A stretch of 64,000 bases of DNA from Sorex araneus (lineage: Eukaryota > Chordata > Mammalia > Eulipotyphla > Soricidae), in the NCBI RefSeq assembly GCF_027595985.1, contig NC_073303.1, forward strand, positions 100,898,320 to 100,962,319, in the 5' to 3' direction. Shown here piece after piece: positions 55,810-64,000 of the stretch. The position numbers were made by a program, and so were the translations under genes. Positions within the stretch are counted from its first letter, which is position 1; every line of letters begins with the position of its first letter. Under the pieces are notes generated by a model, which worked only from the letters and a program-made list of their open reading frames with translations, was not told where the DNA came from and did not search any database.

Positions 55810-56594
55810 TTTTTTTAAATTCTTTTATTGATTCACCATGTGGAAAGTTACAAAGCTTTCAGGTTAAAGTCTCAGTTATACAATGCTCAAACACCCATCC
55901 CTTCACAAGTGCACATATTCCACCACCAAGAATCATGATATACCTCCCCCCTTCCCCCCACCTCCCCAGCCCCCCACCCCACATGTGTAACTGGTAAATT
56001 TCACTTTACTTTCACTTTACTTTGATTACATTCAATATTTAAACAAAAAATTCACTATTATTGATTTGGAGTTTCTCCCCCCTAAAGTCGATCTGCTGAA
56101 AAGAAAGCATTTGGTAATTTGTTTTCCATTGCTGAGAATGAAGAGATATGAGGTCAGGAGGCCGCACTAGCAGCAGCATAGTTTTGGATTTCTGTATTTT
56201 AGTATTTTAGTAACTAAGTCCAGAGAAATGTCTGCCAGGAATTGCAACATTGTAAGCTTGTACCTCTCAGCTACTTTATATTCCACATATGTGTGCGATC
56301 TTTCTATGTCTGTCTCTTTCTGACTCATTTCACTTAGCATGATACTTTCCATGTTGATCCACTTATATGCAAATTTCATGACTTCATGTTTTCTGACAGC
56401 TATGTAGTATTCCATTGTGTAAATATACCAGAGTTTCTTTAGCCAATCATCTGTTTTCGGGCACTCTGTTTTTTTCCATATTGTAGCTATTGTAAACAGA
56501 GCGGCAATGAACATGGAAATGCAGATGTCATCTCTACTATACCTTTTTGCCTCTCCAGGATATATTCCCAGGAGTGGTATTGCTGGGTCAAATG
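55810..56594 (-). mobile_element. L1 LINE (lineage B)
   Basis: Reverse-strand: 3' UTR with C-rich tract and the 'actttactttcactttactt' segment, then the ORF2 C-terminus. The longest coding block (56167-56604 on minus) is open for about 145 codons, so this copy is relatively young. Target duplication TCGTTCCCATT at 55799-55809 and 56595-56605. Confidence 0.96.
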
Positions 56595-56605
56595 TCGTTC
56601 CCATT

Positions 56606-56790
56606 ATTTTAAATTGAGTAACTGTGATTTATAATATTGTTAGTGACAGGTTCATATATACATTGTTCCAACATCCCCACCCCCTGCTCCCAGCCTGGAG
56701 TGTCTGCTTCCCTCAACCATCATCCCTGGGGCCCCACCGTACAATTCACAGCATTATGAATTAGTGTACCAAAATAAAGTTTAAAAAAAT
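56606..56790 (-). mobile_element. Possible old L1 or SINE 3' end
   Basis: 'attgagtaactgtgatttat', 'aggttcatatatacattgtt' and C-rich 'accccctgctcccag' resemble a degenerate antisense L1 3' end. Tentative. Confidence 0.4.
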
Positions 56791-56801
56791 TAAAAAATAT
56801 A

Positions 56802-57641
56802 TAATGCCGACTGGTCCAGCCCCTTTGGAAAAGAATATGGAGGATTCTCAAAAAATTAGAAATTGAGCTTCCGTTTGATCCAGCGATACCACTTCTGGGA
56901 ATATATCCCGGAGAAACAAAAAAGTATAGTCAAAATGACATCTGCACTTATATGTTCATCGCGGCACTGTTTACAATAGCCAGAATCTGGAAAAAAACCG
57001 AGTGCTCGAGAACAGACGACTGGTTAAAGAAACTCTGGTACATCTATACAATGGAATACTATGCAGCTGTTAGAAAAAATGAGGTCATGACGTTTGCATA
57101 TAAGTGGATCAACATGGAAAGTATCATGCTAAGTGAAATGAGTCAGAAAGAGAGAGACAGACATAGAAAGATTGCACTCATCTGTGGAATATAGAATAAT
57201 AGACTATAAGACTAACGCCCAAGAATAGTAGAAATAAGTACCAGGAGAATGTTTCCATGGCTTGGAGGCTGGTCTCTCATTCTGGGTAACTCAGGGAAGG
57301 GACCACCAAGTAAAATGTGGTTGGAGGTCATGTGGGGGAAGGGTGAGGCGGGTGGAATACAGACTAGAGACTGAACACAATGGCCACTCAACACCTCTAT
57401 TGCAAACCACAACACCTAATCAGAGAGAGAAAACAAAAGGGAATTCCCTGCCATAGTGGCAGGGTGGGGTGGGGAAAGACGGGTCTGGGGAGGGGGGGAG
57501 GGATGTTGGGTTTACGGGTGGTGGAGAATGGGCACTGGTGAAGGGATGGGTTATTGAACTTTGTATGGGGGAAGCATGAGCACAAAAATGTATGGATCTG
57601 TAACTGTACCCTCACGATGACTCTCTAATTAAAAATAAACT
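56802..57641 (+). mobile_element. L1 LINE, 5'-truncated (lineage C)
   Basis: Starts inside ORF2 at 'atgccgactggtccagcccc', one codon block after the Cys-rich motif. ORF2 tail is well preserved (about 80 codons open), then the lineage C 3' UTR and an A tail that runs into a second L1. Confidence 0.94.
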
Positions 57642-58270
57642 AATAAAAAAAAAAAGAAACTTTGGTACATCTATACAATGGAATACTATGCAGCTGTTAG
57701 AAAAGGTGAAGTCATGAACTTTGCATATAAGTGGATTGACATGGAAAGTGTCATGCTAAGTGAAATGAGCCAGAAAGAGAGGGACAGGCATAGAAAGATT
57801 GCACTCCTCTGTGGAATATAAAACAACAGAGTAGGAGACTAATACCCAAGAATAGTAGTATATAATACCAGGAGTTTGGCTCCATAGCTTGGAAACTGGC
57901 TGGCCTCACACACTGGAGGAAAGTCATCCCAGATAGAGAAGGGAACACCAAGTAAAATGTGATTGGAGATCCTGCGCAAGGAGGGAGATGTGTGTTGAAA
58001 AATAGACTAGAGACTGAACACGATGGCCACTCAGTACCCCTACTGCAAACCACAACACCCAAAAGGAGAGAGAGAGAGAACAAATTAGAATACCTCGCCA
58101 CAGAGGAGAGATGGGGTGGTGGGGATGGGATTGGGGGGTGGGAGGGATACTGGTTTCATTGGTGCACTGGTTGGGGGATGGGTTCTCGAACATTGCATGA
58201 GGGAAAAACAAGCATGAAAAGGTGTAAATCTGTAACTGTACCCTCACTGCGACTCACTACAAAAAAAATA
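57642..58270 (+). mobile_element. Second L1 3' end in tandem (lineage C)
   Basis: Begins in ORF2 at 'gaaactttggtacatctata', straight after the A tail of the preceding L1. It is very similar to the copy at 26631-27626 across the shared 600 bp. Ends 'gcgactcactacaaaaaaaa'. Confidence 0.94.
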
Positions 58271-59195
58271 AATATAACTGCAACCACCATAAAAGTCAGT
58301 AACATGGTGACCCCCCACTTCCCCCAAAAATAAATAAAACATGCTTCGAATGACCTCTCAGTTATGAGAGTAGATCTATCAACTCTTCAACTTTTAAATT
58401 TCAGTTTTTTCTCTAATGACCTTGTGGTACAAAAGTTTCTGCTTCATGTCTGAAAGGGCAAAAAGTAATTTATTCTTTCCTTTTGTTTCTTCTTTTTCTA
58501 ATCATATCCATATGCATCCATAGTTTATTTGTGACTTGTCTTTATCTTTTACAAAACTGTAACTAGCCACTCTAGAATGCTGCATTCTCAATGAATTTTA
58601 ATCTTCAGTCCATTTAGTTGTATTGAACAAACATTGACTGAAGATTCTCTATGTGACAGGTCCTGGTCCTAAGAGCTTATAATTAGAGAAAATGATTTTA
58701 TTTATCTTATATGCAAATCTTTCACTAAGCCTTACAGAATAGTTTGTCAAAATAGTTTGTCAGAACGTCTTAAATTTTTTATTTAAGAAATATTTTAATT
58801 CCCAGGCTGAGAACAAAGAACTGAAGTTTGCATTAGTATGCATTAGTATTATAGATTAGTATTGTATTATTATTAATACAAAAATGTACAAGACTCAGTC
58901 AACCTCAAGAAGCACACAGTTTAGTGATAATGACTTATAGAGCAGATGAATTTCTACTGTTACTTATTTCCAGGACAGTAATAGGTATCAACACTGAGCA
59001 TAATCAGAGGGGAAACAATTCCGTTGGTGATAGGAGGGGATTCAGCCAGTAATTATGGTACATGTTCTATAAGCCACATGATTCGTTAGCTATTTTATGC
59101 AATTCTCATAGCATAACTTTGGCTATATTTTGGGTAATAATATGTAACTTTCAATTTCCACCCCTTACTACTTATATGGTGGTAATTGGACATGT
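58271..59195. other. Unique AT-rich sequence
   Basis: The part near 58620-58680 may be a MIR/L2 remnant (caaacattgactgaagattc). A small tandem repeat 'aatagtttgtca' lies at 58739-58762. No gene. Confidence 0.4.
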
Positions 59196-59199
59196 GATT

Positions 59200-59304
59200 G
59201 TCTAGAATAACATTGTCTTTTCCAGACTCCTTGCAGATATATGTGGACTAAGTTCTTGCTGATTAATATAAGCTGAGGTGTTGTCTGAATGCTTTCAGAA
59301 ACTT
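59200..59304 (+). mobile_element. Ancient repeat, possibly LTR, left part
   Basis: Continues at 59466 after a SINE. The right end (agagaaataaatttctatct, taga ccactgttattttt) resembles the 3' end of an old LTR or L1-class repeat. Confidence 0.4.
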
Positions 59305-59465
59305 GTTCTTTTTCTCTTTTTGTTCTCTCTCTCTCTCTTTCTCTTTCCTGAGGAAAGGTCACACCTGGCTGTGTTCAGAGGACCATATGTGGTGGAGGGA
59401 ATTTGAACTAGGATCAGTTGGATGCAAGGAAAGTGACACAACGCTTGTACTATCATCCTGGCCTA
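59305..59465 (-). mobile_element. SOR-related SINE, internally deleted
   Basis: 'ggtcacacctggctgtgttc' joins directly to 'agaggaccatatgtggtgga', so about 40 bp of body is missing. A CT-rich tract (59326-59346) replaces the A tail. CAGAAACTT occurs at both ends (59296 and 59466). Confidence 0.75.
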
Positions 59466-59770
59466 CAGAAACTTTATCTTAGATATTTGGTCTAGATGCT
59501 TCGAACCCATTTCTTTATGCACTTATTTCTGTTGGCTTGAATATGGGTATGGAGTCTGTCATTGGAGCAGCTTTTTAGACTATGAGGCAATCTTGGGAAC
59601 CAATGACCATTGTACAGAAGCTAAACAAAATAGATTGAACTTACATTATAAAATGTTGGTGCTTCAGAGTTACCTTAAGTATTTGAATGTCCCCTTCTGG
59701 ATATTTTATAGATTAGAGAAATAAATTTCTATCTTGGTTAGACCACTGTTATTTTTATGTCATCCTTTCA
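59466..59770 (+). mobile_element. Ancient repeat, possibly LTR, right part
   Basis: 'gactatgaggcaatcttggg' and 'aaataaatttctatcttggt' follow the order of an ancient mammalian LTR-like consensus. Class uncertain. Confidence 0.42.
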
Positions 59771-59945
59771 GTGAGCAGTTTTGACTCATGCACGAAAAGA
59801 TAAGTAAATTATGTTTTAAAAAGCCTATTTTAATATTGTCCAGAATTATAAATGTTTGTCACATGGGTATTCCTTAAGTTAAAGACAAAAGCTCTCATCA
59901 CTATTCAAGTCTATTTCATTTGCTGTTGATTTATCTCCTATTATT

Positions 59946-60104
59946 TTTTGCTTTTTTTGGGTCATACCCAGCGATGCTCAGAGGTTACTCCTGGCTCCTG
60001 TACTCAGGAATTACTCCTGGCTGTGCTTGGAGGACCATATGGGATGCCAGGGACTGAATCATTTGCAAGGCAAATGCCCTACCCACTGTACTATCACTCT
60101 GGCC
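59946..60104 (-). mobile_element. SOR-type I SINE
   Basis: Reverse-strand copy with near-consensus body. About 15 bp is lost in the B-box region (ggactgaatcatttgcaagg), which would inactivate Pol III transcription. Confidence 0.92.
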
Positions 60105-61368
60105 CCTTTCCTCTATTTTTAAAAAATTAAATCATAGTTATCTCATTTAGTTCCTCAACACAGTTTGACTCAGAAGTCCTTAATGTTGATTTGATTTTGC
60201 TCTAATTTTCAGGAAATGCTCACGGGCTTCTTTGCTTCAAAAATCAAGAAGCTGAAAGATTACAGAGCAATAGGATGAAAAAATGTTCATTAGGTACTAT
60301 GACAGTAAATTTCACTATCTTCATTTTGTAGTACAATCCATTGTTTACCCAATCTTTTTTTAAAATTAATTAGCAATTAAGGTTGCTAAGGATGTGAGGA
60401 TGGCCATTAATAAAGCTTGGCAAATTGCTCTCATGGTCTGAGGAAAGATGAATTTCAGTTATTTCTTTCTCTCTATCATTTAAAATCATAATCATTTATG
60501 TTTCTACAATAACTTATTATTTACTCTTGTCAGTAGTAACCAGTAGTAAAAATAACCTAGACAAAGAGCATGAGTGCACGTTCTCATCCCAGCTATGTCA
60601 TAAACTACCTTTGTGACCTTGAGTAATAGGCCAATCTTAATTGGTAGTTAAGATGGCATCCCAAATAACTGGGTAATTAGATAAGATAAATTATATTTCC
60701 TTAGAAGATAATCAAATATGCATAGAATACCAGGACCCAAGATTGAATCTCTAATATATTTAGGTTAGAGAAAAAAATTGTTACAAAGAAAAATCAATCA
60801 TTCAACCAACAATAGCAACGACAAACCATAGAGCAAGAAAAGCAAAGTAAATGCCCCACCTTTCAACTGGTCATCCAAATTGACCTATATTTTGGCTAAA
60901 CTGTACGAACACGACTCCATTTTCCATTTTATTTAAATAAGCTCTATAATGCATTCACCACAGGCTAATGAAAGCAATGCACCATAACAAATGAGATTAA
61001 AATGTGTTTTATGAGACATCAGCAGGTGTCCTCATGCAGTGTGCTGACCACATTATAGATTATTTCTGTTAACTGTGTAGAAGTAAAACTGTAGACACTC
61101 ATCCTGTCATGAATCAATCATGGTCTATAGACCATGATTGTCCTCCTTCCTCAATTTTCTTTTCCAAGAGCAAACCTTCACTTTGGGGTTTTTATTAAAA
61201 TAAAAAGCTTGCATAGTTAAGATCTGATTATTGTTCTGAGTCTTTGCTCTGGTCTAGTCTCTGTTCCTTTTGTCCTATCCTTTTGAGAATCCAGAAGATA
61301 CTGGATTATCACTGATTGAACAAAAGGAAAATAGGTGACTGTGTACTTAACTTTTGTCTACTTCTTTT
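60105..61368. other. Unique AT-rich block with CNE-like core
   Basis: 60350-60430 has 'aaaattaattagcaattaag' and 'ggttgctaaggatg'. 60930-61080 has 'ttaaataagctctataatgc', 'caggctaatgaaagcaatgc' and a CAGGTG E-box. Both have the composition of conserved developmental enhancers. A MIR piece lies within (60555-60640). No coding frame. Confidence 0.35.
60555..60640 (+). mobile_element. MIR fragment
   Basis: 'ctcatcccagctatgtcata' and 'tttgtgaccttgagtaatag'. Confidence 0.55.
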
Positions 61369-61382
61369 TGTTGATGTACAAT

Positions 61383-61626
61383 GTAGTGCTGTCACACTGT
61401 CATCCCATTGTTCATCGATTTGCTCTAGTGGGCACCAGTAACATCTCCATTGTGAGACTTGTTACTGTTTTGGCATGTCAAATATGCCATCGTAGCTTGC
61501 CAGGCTCTGCCGTGTGGGTGGGATACTCTTGGTAGCTTGCTGGGCTCTCCGAAAGGGATGGAGGAATTGAACCTGGGCCAGCCTCGTGCAAGGCAAATGC
61601 CTACCCGCTGTGCTATCACTCCAGTC
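61383..61626 (-). mobile_element. Type II SINE, complete
   Basis: Reverse-strand copy of 244 bp with head 'gctatcactccagtc' and terminal 'gtagtgctgtcacactgtca'. Perfect 14-bp duplication TGTTGATGTACAAT at 61369-61382 and 61627-61640. No A tail. Confidence 0.97.
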
Positions 61627-61640
61627 TGTTGATGTACAAT

Positions 61641-62033
61641 ACTGTGTAAATTTCAGGATTATAGCTTCTCATCTCAATAAGCACTTATACTGCATAAAGC
61701 CATCAAGGTACTAGTAATTCACCACTGCCTAACTTACCTACTTTACTGTTTCTTCCTATCTATCACTCTTTACCTTTCTCTCTGGTTACTGTAATTATTT
61801 TTCAGAGTCTAAGGGACTGTTTTTGGTTTTATCCCCTCCCCCTCCCCTATTTTGGATATAGGCGTGGTCAGAGTGTGAACTATATATATACTGAACAGGG
61901 AGTGTCAGGTTAGAATTGATTCATAATGTTATCAAGAAAGACTGTACAAAAGGTATATAAATAAAAGTTGGTTATATATTGAGCAATGAAGATAAATATT
62001 TTACACATGTAAATGTTAAGTATTAGTATTTCA
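61641..62033. other. Unique AT-rich sequence
   Basis: Nothing recognised. Confidence 0.35.
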
Positions 62034-62042
62034 ATAGTTTTT

Positions 62043-62989
62043 ATTTTTTTAGTTTTTTATTAGTGAGTCACCGTGAGGTACAGTTACAAACTTATGAACT
62101 TTCGTGTTTGCATTTCAGTCATACAGTGATCGTTTACCCATCCCTCCACCAGTGCCCATACTCCTCCACCAATGTTCCCAGTATCCCACTACCCCCACCC
62201 CATCATCCACCACCCCACCCTGCCTCTGTGACAGGGAATTCCCTTCTGTTCTCTCTCCTTTTGGGTGTTGTAGTTTGCAATAGAAGTATTGAGTGGCCTT
62301 CATGTTAGGTCTATGGTCTACTTTCAGCACGCGTCTTTCAACCCAAATGGGTCCTCCCAACATCCTCTACTTGGTGTTCCCTTCTCTATCTCAGCTGCAT
62401 TTTCTCCCCGCATGTGAGGCCAGTTTCCAAGCTGTGGGGCAGACCTCCTGGTTCTTATCTCTACTACTCTTGGGTGTTAGTCTCTTACTCTGTTATTTTA
62501 TATTCCACAGATGGGTGTGATATTTCTATGTCTGTCTCTCTCTTTCTGACTCATTTCACTTAACATGATACTTTCCATGTTGATCCACGTATATGCAAAT
62601 TTCATGACCATCTTTTCTGATAGCTGCATAGTATTCCATTGTGTAGATGTACCAAAGTCTTCAACCAGTCATGTGTTTTTGGGTACTTGCGTTTTTTCCA
62701 GATTTTGGCAATTGAAAACTGTGCTTCAATGAACATACAAATGCAGATGTCATTTCTACTATACTTTTTTTTTTTGCATCTCCAGGATATATTCCCAGGA
62801 GTGGTATTGCTGGGTCAAATGGGAGCTCAATTTCAAATTTTTTTAGAATCGTCTGTATTGTTTTCGAGTCATCATTCCCACCAGCAATGAAGAAGAATCT
62901 CTTTCTCCCTACATCTGCGCCAACACTGGTTGCTTTTGTTGTTTTGGATGTGGGCCAGTCTCTGTGGTGTGAAATGATGTCTCATTTTG
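62043..62989 (-). mobile_element. L1 LINE, 5'-truncated
   Basis: Reverse-strand copy: 3' UTR of the 32/46 kb lineage and the ORF2 C-terminus up to the Cys-rich region near 62880-62950. Flanked by ATAGTTTTT (62034-62042 and 62990-62998). Confidence 0.95.
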
Positions 62990-62998
62990 ATAGTTTTT

Positions 62999-63575
62999 CA
63001 ACACTTTATTGTTGCCCAAAGTTAGATGCAACTAAAATATCTTTCAGTTGCTGAAGGACTAAATGGACTTACATTCATAAAATAGAATGTCATTCTTAAA
63101 AATATGAGCTATCATGCGATGAAATATATGGATAAAACTTAAATGTATATTTTTAAATGAAGCAAACTTCTCTGAAAAGGCCACATATTATATGGTCCAG
63201 TCATGTAATACAGTTTCCAGCCAAAACTGTGGAGAAAAAAAATTCATGGTCACCAGGTATTGGATTGTAAAGAGGAATGAACGGGCAGAGAAAAGAGGAT
63301 TTTTCTGTCAGTGGAACTATTTTGTATAATTCTATAATCTCAGATATGTATTATACAGGTTTCTAAATCCATAGATAATGTAAGACTGAATGAACCTAAT
63401 GTATATAAACTATGTACTTGTGTGCTAATATGGTTCATCAGTCATAAGAAACATAGAGCCTTGATATGTGAAGTTGCTAGCGGCAGAGCCTGTGGAGTTA
63501 TGAGATGTATAGGAACTCTTTAGATCTCATACTTCATTTTCCTTTGAACCTGAAACTGCTCTAAAAAGTAGTCAA
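62999..63575 (+). mobile_element. Old L1 3' end
   Basis: 'gttagatgcaactaaaatat', 'aaaaggccacatattatatg' and the ending 'aacctgaaactgctctaaaa' follow an ancient L1M ORF2/3' UTR consensus as I recall it. The younger L1 above inserted at its left edge. Confidence 0.8.
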
Positions 63576-63679
63576 GAATGCTTTTATTTTCAGGGAAGGA
63601 ATTCTCTGGATATTTCAGACAATTTTGCTCTGACACTGGTCAACATTTCCAGGTGTACTTTTACAGAGACTATTTCATC

Positions 63680-63830
63680 AATGTTCTCAACACCCCTGAG
63701 CAATAGATTAAGACACAGAATAGAAATTTTAGGCAACTTGTCCAAGTTCATAAAAAATAAGCAACAGGAAAGAAATAGAATATATGCTTGTCAGATTCTG
63801 AAGTCTGTGCTTATAGCCATTCAACCCCCA
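63680..63830 (+). mobile_element. MIR/L2-class fragment
   Basis: 'aggcaacttgtccaagttca' and 'gattctgaagtctgtgctta' in MIR-like order. Confidence 0.55.
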
Positions 63831-63984
63831 TCCTCCATAAAACTATAAAGTTTAGAACACATATCCCCTTCAGGCCTCTGGTCTGTTCCCTGCCAGTTTG
63901 AGTGGGTGGCACTCAGGAGCACAGTGAACTGATTGTCCCACATGACTCACGAGCGGCAGCCGGAAACTGGTACCTGAGAAGGCT

Positions 63985-63992
63985 TATAAAAG
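63985..63992 (+). promoter_or_regulatory. TATA-like motif at window edge
   Basis: TATAAAAG, preceded by a locally GC-richer stretch with CpGs and an AP-1-like TGACTCA (63943-63949). A start site would fall just beyond the window. Could be chance. Confidence 0.25.
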
Positions 63993-64000
63993 ACTTCCTG

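Noticed and set aside
55455..55997. 180-codon plus-strand frame
   Set aside because: Runs through a type II SINE and into antisense L1 3' UTR.

Overview
The window reads as mammalian nuclear DNA from a shrew, most likely genus Sorex (Eulipotyphla, Soricidae). The main evidence is the dominant SINE. It has a tRNA-derived head (A box near the start, B box about 45 bases on) and a body I recognise as the shrew SOR-type SINE. About fifty SINE, L1 and older mammalian repeats cover roughly half of the 64 kb. No bacterial or viral gene organisation is present. Open frames rarely exceed 120 codons, and the longest ones lie in microsatellites or on the antisense of repeats. I see no intact protein-coding gene. 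The window is best read as intergenic or deep intronic DNA.

Layout. 0-10 kb: mostly unique DNA with an old L1, a full-length U2 snRNA retropseudogene, an LTR-like fragment, an L2 fragment and microsatellites. 10-19 kb: many SINEs, several nested inside each other, and long microsatellites. 19-23 kb: old MaLR, L2 and SINE fragments. 23.7-27.7 kb: three young L1 3' ends, one inserted into an old L1. 28-36 kb: old repeats, an L1 nested in a SINE, an RPS15A processed pseudogene and one unsupported exon-like open segment. 36-43.7 kb: the most unique stretch, with blocks that look like conserved non-coding elements. 43.8-58.3 kb: the densest L1 region, with two composite L1-tailed elements carrying internal repeats of about 324 and 300 bp, and an unidentified retrocopy split by an L1. 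58-64 kb: unique AT-rich DNA with another regulatory-looking block, more SINE and L1 copies, and a TATA-like motif at the right edge.

How the parts relate. L1 is the likely engine for most insertions. L1 3' ends, type I SINEs, the composite element at 49.9 kb and the retropseudogenes carry A-rich tails, and several have TT/AAAA-like target sites. A second SINE class (type II) shares the tRNA head but has a different body, ends in short ACAGTG-type repeats with no A tail, and uses non-TTAAAA sites. That contrast is the most interesting biological signal here. All family names come from recall of consensus sequences, not from a database search.
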